Shown piece by piece: positions 52,013 to 61,100 of a stretch of 64,000 nucleotides of DNA (positions are counted from its first letter, which is position 1; each line of letters begins with the position of its first letter). The DNA lies in assembly GCA_019634595.1 (NCBI GenBank), contig JAHCBC010000001.1, positions 806,001 through 870,000 of the forward strand. The letters are read 5' to 3'. The translations under genes and the position numbers were made by a program. The stretch comes from Akkermansiaceae bacterium (GTDB lineage Bacteria > Verrucomicrobiota > Verrucomicrobiia > Verrucomicrobiales > Akkermansiaceae). The notes under the pieces were generated by a model. The model was not told the DNA's origin and ran no database searches. It worked only from the letters and a program-made list of their open reading frames with translations.

Positions 52013-52996
52013 TCAGGGCACCGCGACCTTCGCCAGCAGGCGGTTGATGATGGTGTCGGTGGTCATTTCCTCGGCCTCCGCCTCATAGGTGAGGAGGATC
52101 CGGTGGCGGAGGACGTCCAGCGCCATGTCCTTCACGTCCTGCGGGGTGACGAACGCACGGCCCTGCATGAACGCACGGGCCCGGGCGGTCAGCGCGAGGT
52201 TGATGGTGCCCCGCGGGGAGGCACCGGCGCGGATGAGGTTCTTCAAAGGAGCATCCACCGTCGCCGGGAAGCGGGTCGCGTTGATGATCTCCACGATGTA
52301 GGTCTGGACCGCGGCATCGATGTAGATCTCGTTGACCAGCGCGCGGGAGTGGGCGACCTGCTCCGGCGTGGCGACGGTCTTTGTCTTGTAGGATGGTGCG
52401 GAGGTCGCCATCCGGTTGAGGATCGTCAGTTCCTCGTCCTTGGTCGGGTAGCCCACGGTCACCTTCAGCAGGAAACGGTCGAGCTGGGCCTCCGGAAGCT
52501 GGTAGGTGCCCTCCTGGTCGATGGGATTCTGGGTGGCCAGCACGAGGAAAGGCTCCGGCAGCAGGTACGACCGCTCACCCAGGGTCACCTGGCGCTCCTG
52601 CATGGCTTCCAGCAGGGCGGACTGGACCTTCGCCGGGGCACGGTTGATTTCGTCCGCCAGGATCAGGTTGTTGAAGATCGGTCCCAGCTTCGGCTCGAAT
52701 TTCGCATCGTGCGGGTGATAGACCATCGTGCCGACAAGGTCGGCGGGCAGGAGATCGGGCGTGAACTGGAACCGGGCGAAACTGGCGTGTAGCGAGCCGG
52801 AAAGCGCCTTCACAGCCAGCGTTTTCGCCAGACCGGGAACGCCTTCCAGCAGGATGTGGCCGTTGCAGAGCAGCCCGATGAGGAGGCGGTCCACCAGCCG
52901 TTCCTGGCCCACCAGGATCTGCGCCATTTCGTTCTTCACGGCCTGGATCCATCCGCTGGATTCCGCGATTTTCTCCTGCAAGAGTTCTGTAGTCAT
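52013..52996 (-). CDS. MoxR-family AAA+ ATPase
   Basis: 327 residues from the ATG at 52996; the frame runs on to 53089 but the extra residues are Cys/Arg-rich and not conserved. Walker A EGVPGLAKT, Walker B ILADEINRAP, sensor LATQNPIDQEGTYQLPEAQLDRF: a complete MoxR. These ATPases act as chaperones that activate proteins through VWA partners. It leads the operon moxR-DUF58-DUF4381-batA-batB/C-batD/E. Confidence 0.95.
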   Translation of the reverse strand: MTTELLQEKIAESSGWIQAVKNEMAQILVGQERLVDRLLIGLLCNGHILLEGVPGLAKTLAVKALSGSLHASFARFQFTPDLLPADLVGTMVYHPHDAKFEPKLGPIFNNLILADEINRAPAKVQSALLEAMQERQVTLGERSYLLPEPFLVLATQNPIDQEGTYQLPEAQLDRFLLKVTVGYPTKDEELTILNRMATSAPSYKTKTVATPEQVAHSRALVNEIYIDAAVQTYIVEIINATRFPATVDAPLKNLIRAGASPRGTINLALTARARAFMQGRAFVTPQDVKDMALDVLRHRILLTYEAEAEEMTTDTIINRLLAKVAVP

Positions 52997-53134
52997 CGAT
53001 TTACGGTCGTGAGTCTGGCACGCCATTGCTTCAGTGCAACAGGCAAAGCGCGGGACCCTGACATTCGGACAGCGATGCCCGGCGGACATTTTGTGGAGGA
53101 ATTTTCATGCCTCCCGGATGCCCCGGCCAACGGC

Positions 53135-53509
53135 TCAGAAGTGCATCACGCGGGAAATCCCCCGCGAGTAGCCGATCAGCGGGTTCGTGTGGCGGGGAAT
53201 GTCGTTGAAGACGAGGAAAACCACCAGTTTTCCGCCCATGGCCAGCGTCCCCATCTCCACCCGGGTGTCGGTCAGCTCCGTGCAGAGCACTCCGAACCGC
53301 TCATAGATCTCCCCGAGATCCGACGGATCGACACCGAGGACGTCGCCTTTCTGGGATACCCCTAACAGAACCAACCCGCCATTCGACCAACGCATCCGGG
53401 AAAACATCTTCGCCACCTTGAAGGCGGTGGGGACGGCTTCCTGGAAAATCACCGCTTCCCGGTAAGCCTTGATCAGGGCGGAAAGCGTCGAGCTGTCGGT
53501 GATCGTCAT
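53135..53509 (-). CDS. Short AlbA_2/Schlafen-like domain protein
   Basis: 124 residues. The core WSNGGLVLLGVSQKGDVLGV and the following DLGEIYERF match the AlbA_2 (Schlafen) domain, found in regulators and some antiviral proteins. The domain is short and nothing follows it. No membrane segment. It may be a stand-alone regulator or a remnant of a larger gene. Confidence 0.65.
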   Translation of the reverse strand: MTITDSSTLSALIKAYREAVIFQEAVPTAFKVAKMFSRMRWSNGGLVLLGVSQKGDVLGVDPSDLGEIYERFGVLCTELTDTRVEMGTLAMGGKLVVFLVFNDIPRHTNPLIGYSRGISRVMHF

Positions 53510-53600
53510 CGGCGAAAGGGGTTAGCTTCCAGATTATCCGATTTCCGTCGGTTTGGCGATGGTGATCTTTACAGGCCGGGAGGGAAGTCTGCTTCTTCGA

Positions 53601-54092
53601 TTATGGGTTGGTTTCGATGAGCTTTCTTTTGGCTTCCTTCATCGGCTCGTCATACGATGGATAGAATGCCTCCATCTGTGTGATCCTATGCCATTCCGTC
53701 CGCGCATTGGGTAAGGCCCCCGTGGCCTCATATGCTTCTGCAAGAAAAAGCCGGGCATCAGCCTCGCCGTAATGGTGCTTGAGTTTCACCCCACGCTCCA
53801 GCTCGCAGACAGCCTCGTCGAATCTCCCTGCTTCGAGCAGCAGGCGTCCGAGTGCGATCACAGGTCGAGGGTCTTCCGGATCGTATTCGGCTGCCGATTT
53901 GTAGGCCGCCTCAGCCTCGCCAATTTGCCCAAGAGCTTCGGCGGAAGCCGCCAACCAGTGGTAACCTTCGGTCCATTTCGGGCACATTTGGGTAACCTGA
54001 ATAAATAAGCTGCGGGCGATTTCATAGTCCGGAGGCTCAGCGAAGAATCGCTCATGGCCGTCGCGCAACGCCTTCATTGCATCCGGAGTCAT
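53601..54092 (-). CDS. TPR-repeat protein
   Basis: 163 residues of helical hairpins: at least two good TPRs (EGYHWLAASAEALGQIGEAEAAY; PRPVIALGRLLLEAGRFDEAV), no signal peptide. TPRs bind other proteins. Its start overlaps the stop of the membrane protein gene upstream by 4 bases, so the two are cotranscribed. Lower GC than the Bat genes. Specific role unknown. Confidence 0.8.
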   Translation of the reverse strand: MTPDAMKALRDGHERFFAEPPDYEIARSLFIQVTQMCPKWTEGYHWLAASAEALGQIGEAEAAYKSAAEYDPEDPRPVIALGRLLLEAGRFDEAVCELERGVKLKHHYGEADARLFLAEAYEATGALPNARTEWHRITQMEAFYPSYDEPMKEAKRKLIETNP

Positions 54093-54598
54093 GATGGGCG
54101 AAGAATTGATTTATCCTTCGAAGGATGTTGAAATAGATCGTTATCTTTCTTTTCCGTGAACGCCAGACGGCCGCGATGGCCCAAAAGAAGCAATCCCGGG
54201 ATCGCCAGAACCACGAAATCGACGACTGCGAGTGGAAGGAACGCCGGATGGGTATGATCAATTCCCCATGGCGCGAGCCTCAGCTTCAATCCTGGAAAGA
54301 TGAGTGCGATGGCAAACATGGTTCCGGCAATGATGGGGATGGTTATGGCCCATTTTCGGGCCGCGGGAATTCCTCGCTTCAGGCATGATCCCAACCAGAA
54401 GCAGATGACGAAAAAGAAGGTGATGGCAATGTATCCTGTCCAGAAGTAGATCCCGAGAGCGATGGCGGAGCATGCCAGGTCAATCCAGCCAAGGATCCTG
54501 TAATAGCTGCCGGTGAGGGTGCGAACGTGGTTAGGCTCTTCGCCGCCCTTTCCAAGCGGAGCGTGCGTTGAATCAACTGTTATCGGGCTGGAACTCAT
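54089..54598 (-). CDS. Membrane protein of unknown function
   Basis: 169 residues with four predicted membrane helices (GWIDLACSAIALGIYFW; AITFFFVICFWLG; AITIPIIAGTMFAIALIF; AVVDFVVLAIPGLLLLG) and hydrophilic ends. No family recognised. Paired by a 4-base overlap with the TPR gene, which may be its soluble partner. Lower GC than the surroundings. Confidence 0.75.
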   Translation of the reverse strand: MSSSPITVDSTHAPLGKGGEEPNHVRTLTGSYYRILGWIDLACSAIALGIYFWTGYIAITFFFVICFWLGSCLKRGIPAARKWAITIPIIAGTMFAIALIFPGLKLRLAPWGIDHTHPAFLPLAVVDFVVLAIPGLLLLGHRGRLAFTEKKDNDLFQHPSKDKSILRPS

Positions 54599-54704
54599 CG
54601 GTCGGAAAAATTTCAGATGGCGGGAATCTCTCTTCCGAGCCTTGGAGCGTGATTGAAATTCGAAGCGGAGGAGACATCACCTGACAACCAATTCAGCCGG
54701 AATA

Positions 54705-54923
54705 TCATTTTACCGTGCGCGGACCATCAAACTTCGATTTGCGGAAATGGATCAACGCGATGACAGGGAAAACAAAGGGGATAAAAAATGACAGGAGAAG
54801 CCACACGGGAACCTCCCAACCCTTTCCCCTCTTGAGGATCGCATGGGCCGCGAGCGCGAATAGCACCAGCATGATCAAAAAATTGACGGGTTGCGCCACC
54901 ATCACGGCATGATCTTCTTTCAT
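54705..54923 (-). CDS. Small membrane protein
   Basis: 72 residues, two hydrophobic segments (VNFLIMLVLFALAAHAIL; VPVWLLLSFFIPFVFPVIALI) with a basic end. Start may instead be the internal ATG at 54902. No family recognised; similar two-helix proteins are common next to the other small membrane genes of this stretch. Confidence 0.6.
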   Translation of the reverse strand: MKEDHAVMVAQPVNFLIMLVLFALAAHAILKRGKGWEVPVWLLLSFFIPFVFPVIALIHFRKSKFDGPRTVK

Positions 54924-55040
54924 TCCGATCCTTATAAAGAAGATCTCGACCCATCTTCAACCATATTTCCTGGCCGGTTGATATCAGTTTTGGGTTCATC
55001 ACTTCCCATTTCATCCGCATCTGATCGTGGGCCGGAACAG

Positions 55041-55910
55041 TCAATTCGTCCTCCGGAAATCCGAAGGCCGCACCCCGATCCAGCTCTTGAACGTATTCGA
55101 GAAGCTGAAGGTGCTCTTGAAGCCCACCTCGGTGGCGACGGATTCCACCTTTTCCTGGGTGGTTGCCAGCAGGTGGCGGGCTTTCTGGAGGCGGAGGAAG
55201 GTGACGTGCTGCATGGGGGAGCGGCCCAGCTCCTTTCGGCACAGCCTCCGCAGGTGTTCCTCGCTGACATGGGCGATACCCGCGAGGTCGGTGAGGGTCC
55301 ATGGCCTTGAAAGGTCCGCCTCCACCTGTTGCCACAGCCGCCACAGCCGGTCGTCCGGGTGCTTCGGCTGGGCGAAACGGAGGACGTAGTGGTGGATGAG
55401 TTCCGTCCAGTGGTGGAGGGCGGCGGAAGTGCCCGCTCCGGACGCCTCTGCGTGCAGGCCCTCGATGGCGAACTTCAGGGGCAGGGGATCGAAATTTCCC
55501 GCGACCGGGGAGAGCGCGGAGACGATGGGGGTGGACTCCCGGGATTCGTCATACCGCACCCAGGCGAATTTCCACGCCTTTCCGGGCACGCATTTGAGCG
55601 CGTTCATCACAAAGGGCGGCAGCAGGCAGGCCTGGCCCTTCCTGATCCGCTTCCAGGCGCCGTCCACCAGCACCACGCCTTCCCCCTCAAAGCAGGCCAG
55701 CATGAACGTGCCGGACTGCTGCGTGCGGACCACCTCATATGGCGGTGCCGCCCGCATGATGCCGGTATGGCCGATGTGGTGCTGCTTCAGCAGGGCGCAC
55801 ACCGGCCCGTCGCGGAGCCATTTCCGGGGGTCGTCCGCGTTCGCCAGCACGATGGTCTGACGCGTTTCCGCTCCGGAAATGTGGCGGTCGGTCAGGGGTT
55901 CGGCGGACAT
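55041..55910 (-). CDS. AraC-family transcriptional regulator
   Basis: 289 residues: an N-terminal cupin-like sensor (about 30-160, GTFMLACFEGEGVVLV) and a C-terminal AraC DNA-binding domain with two helix-turn-helices (LTDLAGIAHVSEEHLRRLCRKE; VESVATEVGFKSTFSFSNTFK). Sensor domains of this type bind sugars. It is divergent from the TIM-barrel/Tm-1/ThuA operon across a 111-base gap with a palindrome, so it is the likely activator of that operon. Confidence 0.92.
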   Translation of the reverse strand: MSAEPLTDRHISGAETRQTIVLANADDPRKWLRDGPVCALLKQHHIGHTGIMRAAPPYEVVRTQQSGTFMLACFEGEGVVLVDGAWKRIRKGQACLLPPFVMNALKCVPGKAWKFAWVRYDESRESTPIVSALSPVAGNFDPLPLKFAIEGLHAEASGAGTSAALHHWTELIHHYVLRFAQPKHPDDRLWRLWQQVEADLSRPWTLTDLAGIAHVSEEHLRRLCRKELGRSPMQHVTFLRLQKARHLLATTQEKVESVATEVGFKSTFSFSNTFKSWIGVRPSDFRRTN

Positions 55911-55950
55911 TCGCGGAAGAATACGTGGAAACGGCGGAAAATTTCAATGT

Positions 55951-55965
55951 GGATATCGAATATCC
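55951..55965. promoter_or_regulatory. Palindrome in the divergent AraC/TIM-barrel promoter region
   Basis: GGATAT-CGA-ATATCC, a perfect 6+6 inverted repeat in an AT-richer patch about 57 bases before the TIM-barrel gene. Candidate operator or part of an AraC binding site. Confidence 0.4.
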
Positions 55966-56021
55966 TCAGGTGCGGGAATCGTGCTAGGCGTCCCCGATTC
56001 TGATGCGTAAGGATAGCTGTC

Positions 56022-56891
56022 ATGCCAAATCCTTGGACCGGAACCGGAAACCCCTACACCCGCTCGGAAGTCATCGAGCGCCTCAACGACACGCTCTCGA
56101 AAGGCCAGGCGATCATCGCCGCCGGCGCTGGAACGGGCATCAGCGCCAAATTCATCGAAAAAGGCGGCGCTGACCTCATCATCATCTACAACTCCGGCCG
56201 CTTCCGCATGATGGGCCACGGCTCCACCGCGGGCATGATGGCCTACGGCGACGCGAATGCCATCGCCATGGAGATCGGTGAGTACGAGGTGCTCCCTGTC
56301 GTCAACGAGGTGCCCGTAATCTGCGGCGTCCACGCCACCGACCCGCGCCGCCGCATGTGGCACTGGCTGGGCAAGGTGAAGGACATGGGCTTCTCCGGCG
56401 TGAACAATTTCCCGACCCACACCATCGTTGACGGTCACTTCCGCGGAGTGCTGGAAGAGACCGGCATGAGCGTGCAGAAGGAGTATGAAATGGTCGCCCT
56501 GGGCCGGAAGATGGACCTCTTCTCCATCGTCTACGTCGGTTCCCCGGAGGAAGCCGCGGAAATGGCGAAAGCCGGAGCGGACGCCATCATCGCCCACGTC
56601 GGCACCACCGTCGGTGGTTCCATCGGCGTGACGAACGCCGTGGTGGGCTGGGATGACACCATCCGCCGCACGCAGGCCATCATCGATGCCGCGAAGTCCG
56701 TCCGCGACGACATTTTCTACCTCTGCCACGGCGGCCCGATCAACACCCCGGAAGACGCGGACCGCGTGATCCAGGCGACGGATTGCGTCGGCTTCGTCGG
56801 TGCATCCAGCCTCGAGCGGATGGGCGTGGAGGAGTCGCTCACCAACCTGACCCGCGAGTTCAAGAAGATCCCGCTGGAGCGCAAGAAGTAA
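56022..56891 (+). CDS. PEP-hydrolase-like TIM-barrel protein (PF09370 type)
   Basis: 289 residues. GAGTGISAKFIEKGGADLIIIYNSG, NEVPVICGVHATDP, and GADAIIAHVGTTVGG mark the phosphoenolpyruvate-hydrolase-like TIM barrel that is related to the C-terminal half of tomato Tm-1. It is the first gene of the operon and lies 12 bases before the Tm-1-like gene. The true reaction of this family is not established; placement with sugar genes suggests carbon metabolism. Confidence 0.88.
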   Translation: MPNPWTGTGNPYTRSEVIERLNDTLSKGQAIIAAGAGTGISAKFIEKGGADLIIIYNSGRFRMMGHGSTAGMMAYGDANAIAMEIGEYEVLPVVNEVPVICGVHATDPRRRMWHWLGKVKDMGFSGVNNFPTHTIVDGHFRGVLEETGMSVQKEYEMVALGRKMDLFSIVYVGSPEEAAEMAKAGADAIIAHVGTTVGGSIGVTNAVVGWDDTIRRTQAIIDAAKSVRDDIFYLCHGGPINTPEDADRVIQATDCVGFVGASSLERMGVEESLTNLTREFKKIPLERKK

Positions 56892-56903
56892 TCTGTCGTC
56901 AAC

Positions 56904-58133
56904 ATGGCTATCATCGCGGTTCTCGGAACGCTGGATTCAAAGGGGGAGGAGCACGCCTACGTGGCGGATCTGATCCGTGCACACGGGCACTCACCGCTCC
57001 TCATCGATGTCGGCACGGGGGCGGATCCCTCCGTCCGGCCCGATGTGACGAGGACCGAAGTGGCCGCCGCCGCCGGACTGGACCTGGACGGGCTGATGGC
57101 CCGCAAGGACCGCGGCGAGTGTGTCTCGGCGATGGCCGGGGCCGCGGGAATTTTGCTCGCAAAGCTCGCCGTGGAGAAACGCATTGAAGGTGTCATTTCG
57201 CTGGGGGGCGGAGGAGGCACCGCGATCTCCACGGCGGCGATGCGGGCTCTGCCCATCGGCTTTCCGAAGCTGATGGTCTCCACCCTGGCTGCCGGAAATG
57301 TCGCGCCCTACCTGGGGACGAAGGACATCGTCATGATGCCCAGCATCGCGGATGTGGCGGGCCTGAATCGTCTTTCCCGCGTGATCTTTTCCCGCGCTGC
57401 GGGGGCCATCTGCGGAATGGTGGAAGCCGCCGTGGACGAGGGCGACGCGAAGCCCTTGGTGGTCGCCAGCATGTTCGGCAACACGACCGCCTGTGTGACG
57501 GAGGCGAAGCGCATCATCGAGGAAGCCGGCTACGAGGTGCTGGTGTTCGCCGCCACCGGTGCCGGCGGGCGATCCATGGAGGCCCTCATCGAGAGCGGCA
57601 TGGTCGCGGGTGTGCTGGACCTCACCACCACGGAGTGGGCGGACGAACTCGTCGGCGGCGTGCTGAACGCCGGACCGGAGCGCATGGATGCCACCGCGAA
57701 GGCGGGCGTGCCGTGCGTGGTGGCTCCGGGCTGCCTCGACATGGTGAACTTCGGTGAAAAGGCATCCGTCCCGGAGAAATTCGCCGACCGCACCTTTTAC
57801 ATCCACAATCCTCAGGTGACCCTCATGCGCACCACCCCGGCGGAGTGCTCGGAGCTGGGGCGGATCATCGCAGGAAAGGTGAACGCTTTCACCGCGCCAT
57901 CCGCCGTGCTGATCCCGCGCAAGGCCATCAGCGTCATCAGCGCGGAGGGCCAGCCTTTCCATGATCCCGCCGCGGACGCCGCCCTGTTTGATGGCATCAA
58001 ATCCAACGTCAACGCCGAGGTCATCGAAAAGGATCTGGAGATCAACGATCCCGCTTTCGCCAGAGCTTGCGCGGAAAAACTGCTCGAACTGATGAAAGTA
58101 AGGAGGGAGGACACTCCTGTCCTCCTATCTTAA
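56904..58133 (+). CDS. Tm-1-like ATP-binding domain protein (UPF0261)
   Basis: 409 residues: IIAVLGTLDSKGEEHAYV at the start, GGGGGTAIST, and PCVVAPGCLDMVNFG in the second half. UPF0261 is the N-terminal part of the tomato Tm-1 protein, which blocks a viral replicase; bacterial function is unknown, though the genes cluster with the TIM-barrel protein above. The last 12 residues (from about KVRRED) are encoded by a dispersed palindromic repeat, so the C-terminus seems lengthened by it. Confidence 0.9.
   Translation: MAIIAVLGTLDSKGEEHAYVADLIRAHGHSPLLIDVGTGADPSVRPDVTRTEVAAAAGLDLDGLMARKDRGECVSAMAGAAGILLAKLAVEKRIEGVISLGGGGGTAISTAAMRALPIGFPKLMVSTLAAGNVAPYLGTKDIVMMPSIADVAGLNRLSRVIFSRAAGAICGMVEAAVDEGDAKPLVVASMFGNTTACVTEAKRIIEEAGYEVLVFAATGAGGRSMEALIESGMVAGVLDLTTTEWADELVGGVLNAGPERMDATAKAGVPCVVAPGCLDMVNFGEKASVPEKFADRTFYIHNPQVTLMRTTPAECSELGRIIAGKVNAFTAPSAVLIPRKAISVISAEGQPFHDPAADAALFDGIKSNVNAEVIEKDLEINDPAFARACAEKLLELMKVRREDTPVLLS
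58096..58125 (+). repeat. Dispersed 3'-end repeat, copy 2 (Tm-1-like gene)
   Basis: Bases 58096-58120 match 28152-28176 (23/25). The hairpin GGAGGACA-CTCC-TGTCCTCC (58106-58125) is intact here and lies inside the coding sequence, eight bases short of the stop. Confidence 0.75.
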
Positions 58134-58193
58134 TCTTTTCTCAATCCACCATGGGGATTGGAGCATCCCCTTACTTTCCCAACCCATACATTC

Positions 58194-61100
58194 ATGAAAA
58201 AATTCATCATCGGAACCCTCGTCGCCGGACTGTTGGCGGCGGCGGGCCACGCTGCGGAACCCCTCCGGGTCTTCATCCGGTCCGGAGAGAAGACCCACGG
58301 TCCCGGAGCGCACGACCATCCCGCTTTCCTCAAGGACTGGACGAAGCTGCTCAACGAACGCGGCGCGAAAGCCACCGGGGGCGACGCCTTTCCGACGAAG
58401 GCCCAACTCGCGGAAACCGACGTGGTCGTGATCCACGCGGAGGAAGGCGGCAACATCACCGGCGAGGACCGTGCGAACTTCGAGGAGTTCCTGAAGCGCG
58501 GCGGCGGCGTGGTCGCCGTGCATGGTGGCACGGTTTCCCGGGATCCGGATTGGTACAAGACCGTCATCGGCGGCTCCTGGCGTTTCGGAAAGACGAAATG
58601 GCTGGAAGGCCACATGTCCCTCTACTTCACCGACCGGGAGAATCCCATCACCACCGGCATGTCCAACTTCGATCTCGATGATGAGATCTACTACGACATG
58701 GAAGTCCTGCCGGAGGTGAAGGTGCTCGCCGGAGCATTCACCCCGAAGCCGAAGGACGCCAGCCACCCCGGCGACGACAAGCGCGTCAACATCTACGACA
58801 TCCAGCCGCAGATGTGGACCTATGAGACCGGCAACCGCCGCGCGCTCGCATTTGTTCCCGGCCATCTTTATGAGAACTTTTCCCACACCTCCATCCGCAC
58901 GCTCCTGCTCCGCGGCATCGCGTGGGCGGGCAAGCGGGAGAACGCCGACGAACTGTGCCGCCCGGAGGAACTGGGCGATGCCATCCGCTATCCGGAAGGC
59001 GGCCCCACCCGCCCGGAAAAGTCCGCCGCGAAGATCGAGGTGCATCCGGAGTTCGACATCTCCCTCGTAGCTGCGGAGCCGCTCATCAACAAGGTGATGA
59101 ACGTCGATTGGGATGAGAAAGGCCGCATGTGGGTGGTGGAGACGCCGGAGTATCCCAACGGCCTGCGGAAGGCGAACACGGACGAGTGGAAGGAAAGCGG
59201 ATCCGTCGCCCCCGGAAAGTATGACCGCGAGCCGGAGGACCGCATCAGCATCCTGACCGACACGGACGGCGATGGCGTGATGGACAAGAAGCATGTCTTC
59301 GCGGACAAACTGGAACTCGCCACGAGCTTCGTCCTCCACAAGAACGGGGTCATCGTTTCCTCCGCTCCGGACATCTGGTTCCTCGAAGACACCGATGGCG
59401 ACGAGGTCGCCGACAAGCGCACGAAACTCTACACCGGTCTGGGCATCTTTGACACGCACGCGGTGCTGAACAACCTCCGCTGGGGGCTGGACGGCTGGAT
59501 TTACGGAACCCACGGCTACAGTGCCGGGGATGTGACCGCGCTCGGTGAAGGCGGGAAGGGGAAGCCTCCCGTGAAGATCGGCTCCGGCGTGGTCCGGTTC
59601 AAGCCGGACGGCTCGGAGATCGAGATGTATTCCAGCAAGGGCGGCAACTCATGGGGCCTCTGCATGACCACCGACGGCCAGTGCTTCTGGACCCAGCCGA
59701 CCAGCGGCATCGTCTTCCTCCACACCGTCCTGCCCGAGGCCGTGCTGGCGAAGGGCAAGATCCCCGGCACCGACAGTTGGCACGGAATGGTCGTCCGCCA
59801 GAAGCTTTTCCCGCTGATGAAGTGGGAGCAACTCGCCTACGTGCAGATCGACCTCGTCGGTTCCTACACCGCCGCCGCCGGTTGCGCCGTCTATGAAGGC
59901 GGGGCCTGGCCGGACAAGTGGAACTACAGCTACTTCACCGGAGAGCCGACCGTGAACCTGGTGAGCCATTATTTCGTCAAGCCGGATGGAGTGACCTACA
60001 CCGCGGAGCGGGAGAAGGGCAGGGAGGAAACCGAGTTCATCCGCAGCAGTGACCTCTGGTTCCGCCCGATCGAGAACCGCGTCGGTCCGGATGGCGCGCT
60101 CTATCTGGTGGATTTCTACAACCAGGCGGTCATCCACAACGACACCCGCGGCCCGCTCCACGGACCGGCCAATGCCGCCGTCCGCCCGGACCGCGACCAC
60201 TACTTCGGCCGCATCTGGAAGATCCAGCACAAGAAGGCGAAGAAGCTGGAAGTCCCGGTCATCGACCGCAACAAGGCCGCTGACATCATCAAGGCGTCCG
60301 CCAGCCCGAACTCCCAGACCCGCCTGACCGCCATGCGCCTCCTCCGTGAGGGGAATCTGGTAAAGAACGCGGAGCCTGTCGGTTCCGGCCCCAACAGGAC
60401 TTACGAAAAGTTCGCTTCATCCACCACACCCCAACAACGCCGCCAGGTTCTGAAAGCCTACAGCGAGGCAAAGGACGACTGGACCCGCTCCGCACTCATC
60501 GCGGCGGCCTCCACCCATGCGGTGGACTATCTCAACGAGGTGCTCGCATCAGGAGCGGCTTCCGCTTCGTTGGAATCCTTCGTGGCGAACCTGCTGCCGG
60601 AAGCCCTCCGGGAAAACCCGGCTGTCGGTGCGCGTGATCTCGTGCTGGGCGTCGCGGCAGCCCCGAAAGCCCCGGCGGGCCTGAAAGCCGCGATTCTCAA
60701 TGCCCTCGCCAGCCGCCAGGATATCAAGCCCGAGGTTTCCAAGGATCTGTCAACCGCGCTCGGCAAGCTGATGGATGACAGCACCACGCTGCCCATGGTG
60801 CTGCCGCTCGTTACGAACTGGGATCAGAAAGGTGCCCTTGCGGAACGGACGAAGGCCGCCGTCGCCTCGCTCGACGGCAAGCTGAAGGATACGAAGTCAC
60901 CGGAGGCCGCCCGTATTTCCGCTGCCCGCGCATTGGTAGGGGTTGGCACGAAGGAGTCGCTTGGAGCGGTGGTCAATGTCCTCAAGAACACCGGCGACTC
61001 GGAGAACGTCCAGAAGGCCGCCCTCACCGCCCTTGCGGAAACCAACCACATCGAGGAAGTGGTGCCGATCCTCGACCATCTCCGCCCGTCGCTGGTCAAC

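Noticed and set aside
54668-54690. Similarity of about 19/23 bases to 39712-39734 (around TTGACA upstream of the fusion gene)
   Set aside because: Too short and too diverged to separate from chance, and the settings relative to genes differ.
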